Origin: an uncultured Caldilinea sp.
Lineage (GTDB): Bacteria > Chloroflexota > Anaerolineae > Caldilineales > Caldilineaceae
Direction: 5' to 3'
NCBI RefSeq assembly: GCF_937128415.1
Contig: NZ_CAKZMJ010000108.1
Location: forward strand, 28,481 to 92,480
Length of the DNA: 64,000 nt
Each line of letters opens with the position of its first letter. Within the stretch, counting starts at the first letter, position 1. The notes below the pieces were generated by a model that was not told where the DNA came from, made no database searches, and worked only from the letters and a program-made list of their open reading frames with translations. Of the stretch, positions 49,877-63,752 are shown one piece after another. A program made the position numbers and the translations under genes.

Positions 49877-51844
49877 TCAGGAAGCGCCCAGGCACGTCGC
49901 CGTGAAAGCGCCCAGGGGCGCAAGCTCCGGGCGCTGACGGCGCAGCAAGACCGCCGCCGGCAGCGAGCTCCATCCCTGCAGCATCCCGCCAGGCGGATAG
50001 GGCGGGGAAAAATACTCCACCGGCGTGAGCCATCCTTGCTCCAGGCTGTACGTCCACCAGCGGGTCAGCGCGTAGCGCCAATCGTCGTCCTCTCTTTCCA
50101 GCAAAACAGCGCCGTAGACGCCGTCCCAGTAGGGCCAGTCGGCGCCGTTGTGATAGTGATAGGGTTGGGCGCTCTTGCCGAAGAGGTCGCGCGGCTCGCC
50201 GTAGTGCGGAAACACCGACATCACCCCCCAGTCGCCGAAGGGCTGTTCTGCGTTCCGGCGCGTTTGCAAGCATTTCGCCGCGCGCACCATCGAGGCGGCT
50301 TTCTCCTCATCGACCAATCTGAAATACAAGGTCAATAAGGCGTCGATGGAAAAGTGCGCCTCCGTGTATTCGGGGCGCATGTAATTTGCAAAATGGCCCA
50401 CTTGCGGCAGCCAGAGGCGTCGATTGAGCGCCGCGCATGCGTCGCGCGCGGCGCTTCGGAAATGGGCGGCGTGCGCAAAATCGCCCAGCCAGGCTGCGAG
50501 CGCGCCGCCTGCACAGAGGGCGGCGACCAACAGCGCCTGGTCGTAGGTGACCCAACGGCTGCGTCGCACGTTGTCGGCCCAGTCATTGGGAGCGTAAGGC
50601 TTCTCGAGCAGGCCATTAGGGGAGCGACGCAGCAGATGCTGCAGCGCAGCCCAGGCGATCTCCCACATCTTCTGAGGGCGATTGGGAACAGCCTCATGCA
50701 AGACGTTCAAATCTTCCGTCAGGGAGACGTAGTCATACAACAGCAACACAAATAGGGCGGGAGAGTCGATATGGTCGGGAAGCCAATCCAACCTTCCCTG
50801 TTGCTCTTCCAAAGGAAGCGAGCTCTCTTCCAGCAGGTGAGGCGCAAAGACTCCGCTCGGACATGCGCCGTCTGCATGAACCCCGCGCGCCAGGCTCAGC
50901 AGATGGCGCCGCACCAATTCAGGTCGCGTCAGGAGAAGAATCTGCGCCGTCCAATAGCCGTCGCGAAAATAAAGGCGCGGGGGATAGGCGTAGTCCGGGC
51001 CGGCCAGCAGCCCGCAAAAATTATCGGGAAATTCTTTATACATGCTGAGAGCGGCGTTGAGTCCCGAGACCATCAAAGCGCGCAAAAGCGGATCAGAGTG
51101 CACAGCCGTTGCCTGCAGCCACTTTGCGTATGCTTCCGCCTGGCTTAGCGCCTCCCGCCATGGATGAGGGTCAGCCTCTCTATCCGCGCTCTTTCGGACG
51201 CCCCACGCGAGTTGTGCAGAGCTTCCGGCGTCGAGGGTCAAATCATATCGCAAGGTTACGCTGCGTGCGTCTTGGGCGACGTGGGCCGGCGGTTGGCTCG
51301 CCACCCATGCGAAATGCTCCCTGCTTCTGAATTCCACAGTTCCACCTTGAAGCACACATAACCGCGCCGGCTGAGGTTTGGCTGCCTTGGCGCCCCCTTG
51401 CGCCCACAACCGCCAGAAATCGGGTTGTTTCGTCGTTGCAAAGGGCGGCTCGGCTTCTTGCGATGAAGCCGCATTCAAATCTATCGTCACCTGAAGGGAG
51501 AGGCGCTCGCCGCTATGGTTTTCTACATTGAGGAGCTGATACACGGCGGGGTCATTGCTCGCCATGCAAGAGATGAGCGTATAGGTGCACCGAGCGCAGC
51601 GACCGCGCAGCGTCCACAGCCGACCGATCGCCTGCGCCTCCCTGAAGTCGAGGAGTTGTTCGTTCAGACGCAGCTGCACGCGCCAGCCGCCCAGGTCGAT
51701 TCCTGCCGGCAGCAAAAGCCTGGCGACGTCGCCAGAACCGTTGAAGCTGGCGAAAAGTTGTGCATTGCCCATGTCAAAGCGCGTCTCTTGCTTGGGGCTG
51801 ACGACAAACAGAGACCCATCTTGAAGCGATTGAACTTGCACCAT
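49877..51844 (-). CDS. (alpha/alpha)6-barrel glycoside hydrolase, glucoamylase/debranching-like
   Basis: This 655-aa protein has an N-terminal beta-rich region of about 240 residues and a C-terminal six-hairpin region with YPPRLYFRDGYWTAQILLL, DWLPDHIDSPALFVLLLYD, PYAPNDWADNVRRSRWVT and NGADWPYWDGVYGAVLL. This resembles large glycosidases acting on glucans or small oligosaccharides (GH37/63 or debranching-type clans). No signal peptide is visible, so it probably works on imported sugar in the cytoplasm. It is the last gene of a sugar-transport operon, so its substrate is likely the imported oligosaccharide. Confidence 0.85.
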   Translation of the reverse strand: MVQVQSLQDGSLFVVSPKQETRFDMGNAQLFASFNGSGDVARLLLPAGIDLGGWRVQLRLNEQLLDFREAQAIGRLWTLRGRCARCTYTLISCMASNDPAVYQLLNVENHSGERLSLQVTIDLNAASSQEAEPPFATTKQPDFWRLWAQGGAKAAKPQPARLCVLQGGTVEFRSREHFAWVASQPPAHVAQDARSVTLRYDLTLDAGSSAQLAWGVRKSADREADPHPWREALSQAEAYAKWLQATAVHSDPLLRALMVSGLNAALSMYKEFPDNFCGLLAGPDYAYPPRLYFRDGYWTAQILLLTRPELVRRHLLSLARGVHADGACPSGVFAPHLLEESSLPLEEQQGRLDWLPDHIDSPALFVLLLYDYVSLTEDLNVLHEAVPNRPQKMWEIAWAALQHLLRRSPNGLLEKPYAPNDWADNVRRSRWVTYDQALLVAALCAGGALAAWLGDFAHAAHFRSAARDACAALNRRLWLPQVGHFANYMRPEYTEAHFSIDALLTLYFRLVDEEKAASMVRAAKCLQTRRNAEQPFGDWGVMSVFPHYGEPRDLFGKSAQPYHYHNGADWPYWDGVYGAVLLEREDDDWRYALTRWWTYSLEQGWLTPVEYFSPPYPPGGMLQGWSSLPAAVLLRRQRPELAPLGAFTATCLGAS

Positions 51845-51908
51845 AATCTTTGTTTCTATTTTTGAGGAAGCTTGTTGAAGTGATTGAGAGTCGACACGGT
51901 GAGCAGCG

Positions 51909-52829
51909 TTATCCCTTTGTTGCGCCGGCCGTTAAACTGGCCAACAAATAGCGCTGGAAAAAGATGGCGAGCGCCATGGGCGGCAGGCTCGCCAGCACGC
52001 CGGCGGCGCTCATAAGGCCGTATTCCGTATAGTGGCGCCCCACGAACATTGCGATCGCCACGGTGACGGTGCGCATGGTGTCGCTGGAGGTGAACACCAG
52101 AGGGATCAGAAAGGCGTTCCAGCTCTGCATAAAAGCATAGACGCCCGCCGCAAAAAGGCCAGGGAGCGCCAGCGGAAGGGTGACATACCAGAGCGCCCGC
52201 AGCCGGTTGCAACCATCCACCATCGCTGCTTCTTCAAGGTCTTTCGGGATGGATTGAAAGTAACTGCGCAAAATCCACATTACAAAGGGCAGATGATAGG
52301 CGGTGAGCAGGATCACGACGGTGAAGAGTCGGTCGAGCAGGCCCAATCGACTCATGGTCATGAACAGGGGGACGATCAGCACGACCGCAGGCAGCATCTG
52401 CACCATCAACAGGAGGTAGATCAACAGCGCATTTCCGCGCAACGGGAAACGCGCAAATGCGTATCCGGCCAGCGCGCCCAGCCCTAGGGCGCCGAGGGTG
52501 ACGCCGACCGCCACAATAAAGCTGTTGCGCAAGGAATAGCGAAACGCTCGCAGCGTCAGCTCCGTCAGCGTCCCGTCGCTCTGCGTTGCGCCGCTCCCAA
52601 AAAGAAGCGCCTGATAATACTCCAGCGAGGGCGGAAACGGAAGCCAACGCGGTGGAACTTGCAGCAGGTCTTTCGAGGTGGACACGCTGCTGATGACCAA
52701 CCAAAGCACAGGCCCCAGGACAAAGGCCAATACGAACATCACCAGGACGAGCTGCACGAGCGAGCGCGCCAAACGCTGCGCCGACCTCCACAAGCGAGGC
52801 TGCGAAAAGAAGCGTCGATTCGACATCAT
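51909..52829 (-). CDS. Sugar ABC transporter permease (MalG-like)
   Basis: This 306-aa permease has six helices, with the EAA loop LEEAAMVDGCNRLRALWYVT contacting the ATPase and TLPLALPGLFAAG following it. It pairs with the neighbouring MalF-like permease, whose stop it overlaps by four bases. It transports an oligosaccharide or monosaccharide delivered by the binding protein encoded at 53854-55173. Confidence 0.93.
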   Translation of the reverse strand: MMSNRRFFSQPRLWRSAQRLARSLVQLVLVMFVLAFVLGPVLWLVISSVSTSKDLLQVPPRWLPFPPSLEYYQALLFGSGATQSDGTLTELTLRAFRYSLRNSFIVAVGVTLGALGLGALAGYAFARFPLRGNALLIYLLLMVQMLPAVVLIVPLFMTMSRLGLLDRLFTVVILLTAYHLPFVMWILRSYFQSIPKDLEEAAMVDGCNRLRALWYVTLPLALPGLFAAGVYAFMQSWNAFLIPLVFTSSDTMRTVTVAIAMFVGRHYTEYGLMSAAGVLASLPPMALAIFFQRYLLASLTAGATKG

Positions 52830-53767
52830 TGGTTCAATCTTTCCGGGCGAGTCAAGCGGTTATAGAACAAAGCAAGCAGCGTCGTCATGACGGCGATCAC
52901 CCACGCCAGGGCAGATGCATATCCGTATTCCAGGCGGGTGAACGCACGCGTATAGAGATGATAGCCGATGACTTCTGTCGCGCGGGCGGGGCCGCCGCCG
53001 GTCAGCACAAAGACCAGGTCAAACAGCGCAAAGGCGTCGATGGTTTTGAGAATCAAATTGATCAAGGTGACCGGGGCCAAAAAAGGCAGCGTAATAAACT
53101 GAAACCGCGCCCAGCGTCCGGCGCCGTCCACTTTGGCCGCTTCATACAGCTCCTGCGGAATGCCCTGCAATCCGGCGAGGTAGAGCAGAGTCATCATCGG
53201 AACCGTGCTCCACAGGTTGGCGATCGCAACCAGGAAAAGCGCTCGCATGGGCTCCAACAGCCAGGGGACCGGCTTTTCAATCCATCCGAACTGAATCAAC
53301 AGCCCATTGAGGGCGCCATAGCCGTATGGCTCCAAAATGCGGCTCCAGAGCAGGCCCTGAACAGAGCCGGGAATGATCCATGGAATGATCAACAGGCCGC
53401 GCACCAGTCCCCGCAACGGAAAAGGCTGATTCAGAATCATTGCGAAGGCGAGGGAAAGCGGAAGCCCAAGGCCGATCCCCACGCCGGCGAGAAAAAGCGT
53501 CCTTCCGAGCGAGTGATGGACTTCCCGATCGGTCAACACGTCGAAGTAGTTGCCGAATCCGACGAATTCCCACCCTTTCCAGGGCGCTCGCACATGGAGA
53601 TCGTAGAAGCTGATCAAAAGCGAGTACAACAGAGGATATAAAAGCAATCCGAACACGACGAGGAGGGCGGGCAGAATCATCAGATAGCCCACGCGGTTGG
53701 CCGTGCGAAGCCGCTTTCGTCGCCCCCAGGGTTTCGATACGGTTTGCAGCAAAATGAACGTCGACAA
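52826..53767 (-). CDS. Sugar ABC transporter permease (MalF-like)
   Basis: The protein is 313 aa from a TTG at 53767; no ATG gives a complete first helix. It has six helices and the EAA loop YEAAKVDGAGRWARFQFITL. It lies 86 bases after the binding-protein gene, with a perfect hairpin in between. The operon has no ATP-binding subunit; a shared MsmK/UgpC-type ATPase elsewhere is usual for this family. Confidence 0.9.
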   Translation of the reverse strand: MSTFILLQTVSKPWGRRKRLRTANRVGYLMILPALLVVFGLLLYPLLYSLLISFYDLHVRAPWKGWEFVGFGNYFDVLTDREVHHSLGRTLFLAGVGIGLGLPLSLAFAMILNQPFPLRGLVRGLLIIPWIIPGSVQGLLWSRILEPYGYGALNGLLIQFGWIEKPVPWLLEPMRALFLVAIANLWSTVPMMTLLYLAGLQGIPQELYEAAKVDGAGRWARFQFITLPFLAPVTLINLILKTIDAFALFDLVFVLTGGGPARATEVIGYHLYTRAFTRLEYGYASALAWVIAVMTTLLALFYNRLTRPERLNQ

Positions 53768-53796
53768 TGGGATTTCTCGCTTTCATCCAGATTGCG

Positions 53797-53832
53797 TCTC
53801 GCAGACCCATGGTCACCCATGGGTCTGCGAGA
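53797..53832 (-). promoter_or_regulatory. Intercistronic stem-loop between binding-protein and permease genes
   Basis: TCTCGCAGACCCATGG (53797-53812) pairs base for base with CCATGGGTCTGCGAGA (53817-53832) around a TCAC loop. This 16-bp stem has no T-run. Such hairpins between a binding-protein gene and its permease genes typically hold back decay of the upstream mRNA or partly stop transcription, giving more binding protein than permease. Confidence 0.85.
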
Positions 53833-53853
53833 AACCGGGAATCGATGCAACAA

Positions 53854-55173
53854 CTACTCGTTGTACTTTGCCTGAAGCTTGAGCGTCTCGCTGACGGCGT
53901 CGTCCAGTGCCTGCTGGACGCTCTTTTGATCCGTCAGCGCATAGTGGACGGCCTCCTGAATCAGCTGAGACCACTCCGCATAGTAGGGCAACGACGGCCG
54001 AACGGCCAGGAACTCCGCTTGCTTCTGCATCACATCGCCGCCCGCCGCCGCCAGTTTCGCCGCCACCTCGGGATCTTCCAGCACGCTCCTCCAGCCTACA
54101 GGCGCCCCTTCGCGGAGGAACATAAATTTGGCGCCTTCCGGCCCGGCGAGGCACTCGATAAATTTCCAGGCCGCGTCCGGATGTCTGGAGAAAGCCGTGA
54201 TCGACCAGCCCATCGGCCCTGCGACCGAGTACGGGCCGTTGCCGCCGTCCGGCGCCAGCGCAATGGCAAACTGGCCGGCGCGTTCGCTCTTTTCAGGATC
54301 GTTCATGACGACAAGCGGCGTGCCCCACAGGAAGACGAAGGCGCCGTTGCCGGCCATCATGACATCGCGGCGCGCGCCGCCGCCGCGCAAGGTGAGCGCC
54401 GCCTTGTCCACGATCTCGTGCGTGTTCATCATGTCATACATCATCTGCAGCGCCTGCAGCCCTCCGCCCTGGTTAAAGACCGGCTGGCCGCTCTCATCGA
54501 AGAGTTGTCCGCCCAGGCTGTTCACCAACATCACATAATCCACCGTGATCTGTTCGTAGTTGGCCGCCCAGCTGAACACCATGGGATATTCCACGACGCC
54601 TTTTTGCTTCAAGGCGACGCCCATCTCGATCAGCTCATCCCACGTGGCCGGCGCATGGTCGTACCCCGCCTCCTGCAACATCTGCGCGTTGTAGACAAAG
54701 GACATCCACTCCGCCTTCCAGGGCAGGCCGTACAGATGACCCTGATAGCTCACGCCCTGGCGCGCAAAGGGCAGAATGTCCGCCTCCATCTCTGGGGTGA
54801 TGTAAGCATCCAGGGGCAGCGCCCAACCGGCTGCAGCATATTTGGCCAGATCGATCACATCGATCGCAAACAGGTCATAGGTGGACGCCTGTGCGGCGAG
54901 AGCAGCCTCCAGCTTCGTGCGCACTTCGCCGTGCGGCGCAACCTCGACCTTCAGATCGACGCCGGTCTGTTGCTGACACTTCTCCTGCAATTGAAGCATC
55001 GACTCGCTCTGACCTTCGGGGTTGTCGATCAGGGTGAGCGTCACCTGGCCGGGCGCCGCCTCTGGAGCCGCCGAGGATGGGCGTTGACCGTCGGCGGGCA
55101 GGGCGGTGCAGCCCGCCAACAGCGCGGCGACGAGCAGCACAATGACATACATTGAAAAGCGTTGCTTTTTCAT
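53854..55173 (-). CDS. Sugar ABC transporter substrate-binding lipoprotein (family 1)
   Basis: The protein is 439 aa. AAAGGAG precedes the ATG at 55173 at good spacing. The N-terminus KKQRFSMYVIVLLVAALLAGC is a lipoprotein signal. The body has family-1 features: VTLTLIDNPEGQSESMLQL, LFAIDVIDLAKYAAAGW, GLPWKAEWMSFVYNAQML and GPMGWSITAFSRHPDAAWKF. It is the first gene of the transporter operon. Operators for the adjacent LacI regulator lie upstream. The sugar is unknown. Confidence 0.92.
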   Translation of the reverse strand: MKKQRFSMYVIVLLVAALLAGCTALPADGQRPSSAAPEAAPGQVTLTLIDNPEGQSESMLQLQEKCQQQTGVDLKVEVAPHGEVRTKLEAALAAQASTYDLFAIDVIDLAKYAAAGWALPLDAYITPEMEADILPFARQGVSYQGHLYGLPWKAEWMSFVYNAQMLQEAGYDHAPATWDELIEMGVALKQKGVVEYPMVFSWAANYEQITVDYVMLVNSLGGQLFDESGQPVFNQGGGLQALQMMYDMMNTHEIVDKAALTLRGGGARRDVMMAGNGAFVFLWGTPLVVMNDPEKSERAGQFAIALAPDGGNGPYSVAGPMGWSITAFSRHPDAAWKFIECLAGPEGAKFMFLREGAPVGWRSVLEDPEVAAKLAAAGGDVMQKQAEFLAVRPSLPYYAEWSQLIQEAVHYALTDQKSVQQALDDAVSETLKLQAKYNE

Positions 55174-55280
55174 GGTTCTCCTTTCTGGTTTCAAGGTGCA
55201 ATCGAGCGATGTCGGTGAATCCAACAGAAGGTCACAAGGTTCATTAGAGCCAATCCGATGAAAATCTCCTTTCGATAAGC

Positions 55281-55291
55281 ATCACCTCCTT
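55281..55291 (-). promoter_or_regulatory. Full-length Shine-Dalgarno-like site with tiny open frame
   Basis: On the minus strand AAGGAGGTGAT matches the 16S rRNA 3' end at every base, followed at once by an ATG opening a 12-codon frame ending TAA. It is about 110 bases upstream of the binding-protein start. Spacing to the ATG is too short for normal use. Confidence 0.35.
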
Positions 55292-55349
55292 CACCGTTCG
55301 TGGTGGATGGCGAGCGCCGGATGAATGCATCCAGTCAGCCTCTGATGTG

Positions 55350-55357
55350 AACCGGTT
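55350..55357. promoter_or_regulatory. LacI-family operator, copy 1
   Basis: GTGAACCGGTTAGAT (55347-55361) contains the palindrome AACCGGTT. Sites at 55474 and 56664 share it. Confidence 0.65.
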
Positions 55358-55447
55358 AGATCAAGCGACGCAAAAAATCAACTCTTAGCCGTTGCAGGCG
55401 ACAGGTTGATTGACAAGAGTTGATTGACGAGAGTCGACGCTGATGTA

Positions 55448-55455
55448 AACCGGCT
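55448..55455. promoter_or_regulatory. LacI-family operator, copy 2 (one mismatch)
   Basis: TAAACCGGCTAGAC has AACCGGCT at 55448-55455. It is 98 bases from copy 1 and 26 from copy 3. Confidence 0.6.
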
Positions 55456-55473
55456 AGACCGAATATTGTTGTG

Positions 55474-55481
55474 AACCGGTT
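55474..55481. promoter_or_regulatory. LacI-family operator, copy 3
   Basis: GTGAACCGGTTAGAT (55471-55485) is identical to the flank-extended copy 1. Confidence 0.65.
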
Positions 55482-55519
55482 AGATTGGTGCAGCAAAAAA
55501 AGCCGATGCGTCAGGCGCT

Positions 55520-55553
55520 AAAAGTCTGCACGTCCGCTGCAATCTTTGCAGAC
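55520..55553 (-). terminator. Terminator of the LacI-family gene
   Basis: GTCTGCA (55524-55530) pairs with TGCAGAC (55547-55553), with further pairing inside the loop. TTTT follows on the minus strand. It lies 37 bases after the regulator's stop codon. Confidence 0.55.
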
Positions 55554-55589
55554 CCCCGGCGCTTTCCGAGACAGATGTCTACTCGAAGG

Positions 55590-56609
55590 TCAGTGCATTG
55601 CCGGGCGCGGCGGGCTTGATCGGCGCACGATCAACTCCATCGGCAACGTTGCCTCCAGCGGCTCGGGCGTCCGCCCCTCGATCAAGTCCAACAACATTTC
55701 GACGGCGCGCCTTCCCAGCGCAAATTTGGGCGGGCGCAACGTGGTGAGGGGAACGTCCAACGCCGCCGCCGCTTCGCTCTCGTCCAGCCCCACCAGTGCA
55801 ACCTCGTCGCCCACCTGCACGCCCAACGCGCGCAGATGGTTGAGCACGGCGATCTCGCGGTCGGTGATCAGGGCGTCGGCGCCGGCGGCGAGCAGCGCGC
55901 GCACCTCCTCCAGGGCAGGGTCGTCTCGACTCTGCATGGGAATCTTCACCAGCGCAGCTTCATAGGGCAGGCCGGCTTCGCTCAGCGCCTTCTGATAGCC
56001 CTGAAGACGCTCCAGCGCGTAGCTAAAATTCAACGCCTGGCCGAGAAAGCCGATCCGCCGGTAGCCCCGCTCGGTCAGATGGTGCGTCGCTTCATACGCT
56101 CCTTGAAAATAGTCCTGTTGCACGCTGCATACGGTGTGACCGGGCACGCGACGCGCAATCAGCACGGCCGGGCATTTTTCTCTGTGCAAAGAAACCACCA
56201 CCTCATCAGGAATGGAGCTGCCGATGAGCAGAAAGCCATCGACCAGGCGCGAGCGAATCGTCTGACGCAGGAAGGTCAGCTTGTCGGCGCCCTGGTAGTT
56301 GGTGAGCAAAACGACGTTATGGCCATAGAGCTCCGCTGCGTAGCTGATGCCGTGGATGTAGCCCAGAAAATAGGCGTCGGCGAAATTGCTGGTGCTCTGA
56401 AGCCCCGCAAGCACGACGCCGATGGCCCCGGACCGCTGCTTGGCGAGTTGACGGGCGGAGGCGTTGGGGTGGTAATTTAACGCCTCCATCGCCTGCAACA
56501 CCCGCGCCCGCGTCGCCGGCGCTACAGCGCGCGTTCCTTCGTTGATCACATAAGAGACCGTCGCCACGGAAACGCCCGCTTTCCTGGCTACGTCGCGAAT
56601 TGTGGCCAT
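55590..56609 (-). CDS. LacI-family transcriptional regulator
   Basis: This 339-aa repressor has an N-terminal HTH MATIRDVARKAGVSVATVSY and the hinge HPNASARQLAKQRSGAIGV. The sugar-binding core runs from about residue 60. The gene is controlled by its own promoter, which carries a perfect TCTAACCGGTTAGA palindrome just downstream of the -10. Three more copies lie before the sugar-transport operon read in the same direction. It therefore almost surely regulates both; the inducer sugar is unknown. Confidence 0.93.
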   Translation of the reverse strand: MATIRDVARKAGVSVATVSYVINEGTRAVAPATRARVLQAMEALNYHPNASARQLAKQRSGAIGVVLAGLQSTSNFADAYFLGYIHGISYAAELYGHNVVLLTNYQGADKLTFLRQTIRSRLVDGFLLIGSSIPDEVVVSLHREKCPAVLIARRVPGHTVCSVQQDYFQGAYEATHHLTERGYRRIGFLGQALNFSYALERLQGYQKALSEAGLPYEAALVKIPMQSRDDPALEEVRALLAAGADALITDREIAVLNHLRALGVQVGDEVALVGLDESEAAAALDVPLTTLRPPKFALGRRAVEMLLDLIEGRTPEPLEATLPMELIVRRSSPPRPAMH

Positions 56610-56660
56610 GGCATCGTTTTCGACAATAGAATGGTCTTCAACGCTGTAATGGGTGAAAAA

Positions 56661-56674
56661 TCTAACCGGTTAGA
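56661..56674. promoter_or_regulatory. LacI-family operator at the regulator's own promoter
   Basis: TCTAACCGGTTAGA is a perfect 14-base palindrome, starting four bases downstream of the -10 of the regulator promoter and covering the likely transcription start. Confidence 0.75.
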
Positions 56675-56678
56675 AGAG

Positions 56679-56707
56679 AGTGTAATGAAAAACGATGCAA
56701 AAGTCAA
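56679..56707 (-). promoter_or_regulatory. Promoter of the LacI-family gene
   Basis: On the minus strand TTGACT (56702-56707) and TACACT (56679-56684) are 17 bases apart, 70 bases upstream of the ATG at 56609. Confidence 0.75.
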
Positions 56708-56743
56708 GATGTTTTTGGAGAGTTTTTTGCGCCTCGTTCTGCG

Positions 56744-57685
56744 CTATGTCCCCGTGCGAGACCCCATGAAGGTGGTGCGCGTCGTCAGATTGGGAGGCGA
56801 CGCTTGCTTCCAGTCTGATCGCTCACCCTTGGAGTCGGCGACGACGTGCGCAGCAAAAGCGCGCAGCGTCTGCTCCACGATTCGCCAGTCCGGCGTCGCC
56901 CCGCGCACCAGATCGTGCTCGCCGTCCACCTCAACATAGTTTACGAGGTTGGGGAGCCGGCGCGCCAGTTGCTGCGTCCGGCGCGGCCGCACCAAGGGGT
57001 CGTTGCGCCCCTGGAAAATCAGCGTCGGCGCGGCGACCCGACCGGCGGCGGCGAAGCCCAGCCTCCCTGCGCGCCGCACCTGACCGAGCACGCGCGTGGG
57101 GAGCTCCAGCTGACGAATCTGCACCTGCACAGCGGGATCGTCCAGGTCGACGCCGCTCAAAAAGTGCATCAGCTCGAGGCGGAACTTTGGATCGGAAAAG
57201 TCGGCGCGGGCAAAGGGACGGATGCGCGGCAGGATGCGCTCCGCCAGTGGATACAGGTTGTCCAGCCAGGAGTCGAGGCGCCAGAAGGGGGCGAAGAGGA
57301 TTGCGCCGTCGATAGGGTGACGCGCCGCAGCGACCAGCGCAAGGGCGGCGCCGAAAGAATTGCCCGCCACGACCAATGTGACATGCGTACGGCGAAGCTC
57401 GGCCACGGCGTCGTCCACAGCCGCCTGCCAGTCTGTGCAGCGTCTGTGGCCCAATGCGTCGAATTCAGCGCCAAAGCCGGGCAGCAGCAGCCCCCGCACG
57501 CTCCAGCCTTCCCCGGCAAAGACCTGGCCGACGCGACGCATCTCCGCCGGCGTGCCGGGAAAACCATGGATGAGCAAGATGGCGTGAGGGCCGTTTTCCC
57601 AGAAGAAGGGGGCGTGGTCTGGGGACTGATAGGCGAATGCGGCCAAGGTCGAACCGACAGTGCGCTCCATTGTCATACAGCGCAT
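56744..57685 (-). CDS. Alpha/beta hydrolase (carboxylesterase-like)
   Basis: This protein of up to 313 aa has starts at 57685, 57676 or 57670. Features are LLIHGFPGTPAEMRRVG, the nucleophile Ser in VAGNSFGAALAL, Asp in GRNDPLVRP and His in DGEHDLVRG, with a cap region between. It resembles thermostable carboxylesterases of the Est30 type. It is not obviously linked to the sugar operon, from which it is separated by the regulator's promoter region. Confidence 0.85.
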   Translation of the reverse strand: MRCMTMERTVGSTLAAFAYQSPDHAPFFWENGPHAILLIHGFPGTPAEMRRVGQVFAGEGWSVRGLLLPGFGAEFDALGHRRCTDWQAAVDDAVAELRRTHVTLVVAGNSFGAALALVAAARHPIDGAILFAPFWRLDSWLDNLYPLAERILPRIRPFARADFSDPKFRLELMHFLSGVDLDDPAVQVQIRQLELPTRVLGQVRRAGRLGFAAAGRVAAPTLIFQGRNDPLVRPRRTQQLARRLPNLVNYVEVDGEHDLVRGATPDWRIVEQTLRAFAAHVVADSKGERSDWKQASPPNLTTRTTFMGSRTGT

Positions 57686-57729
57686 TGTGCACAGATTCTC
57701 GAGCTTTTCCGTGAGAGGCTATCCGATTG

Positions 57730-57759
57730 TTGCGGGTCGACGGAGAAAAACCTTATAAT
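57730..57759 (+). promoter_or_regulatory. Promoter of the M29 aminopeptidase gene
   Basis: TTGCGG (57730-57735) and TATAAT (57754-57759) are 18 bases apart. An upstream in-frame start at 57727 would lie before this promoter and is unlikely. Confidence 0.6.
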
Positions 57760-57924
57760 CCCATCAGATTTTTCGCGCCAGGCGAATCCTGCTTGACGGC
57801 GCCGACGCTGATGAAGACGCTATCAGGTCCGCAAAGCGTCCTTCTGACTTCTCTTGGCGCACTGACGTTGAATCTATTTGCAGAAAGCACAAAGCCATCG
57901 ATCACGCCACAGCAAGGACCGATC

Positions 57925-59199
<1,275 letters not shown>

Positions 59200-59202
59200 G
59201 CC

Positions 59203-60772
<1,570 letters not shown>

Positions 60773-60793
60773 ACAGCACAGGAGCCGGAAAAC

Positions 60794-61612
<819 letters not shown>

Positions 61613-61619
61613 AAATGAC

Positions 61620-62675
<1,056 letters not shown>

Positions 62676-62694
62676 GTCACAAAAGGAGGAATGC

Positions 62695-63663
<969 letters not shown>

Positions 63664-63752
63664 CGTTTGTGCAGTTCGTGCATCCAACCAAACAGATGAC
63701 CCGCTATCCGGCGGGGTATGGAGACAAAAGTTCAACCAAAGGGGTGATTCAC

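Larger units (their letters stand above)
55174..55589. other. Leader and control region of the sugar-transport operon
   Basis: No protein-coding gene of normal size is supported in this 416-base stretch. It holds three AACCGGTT-type operator copies, the lacI terminator, a 14-bp tandem repeat (GTTGATTGAC at 55405 and 55419) and a strong anti-Shine-Dalgarno match at 55281-55291 that could serve a 12-codon leader peptide. No clear -35/-10 pair was found for the operon. Confidence 0.6.
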
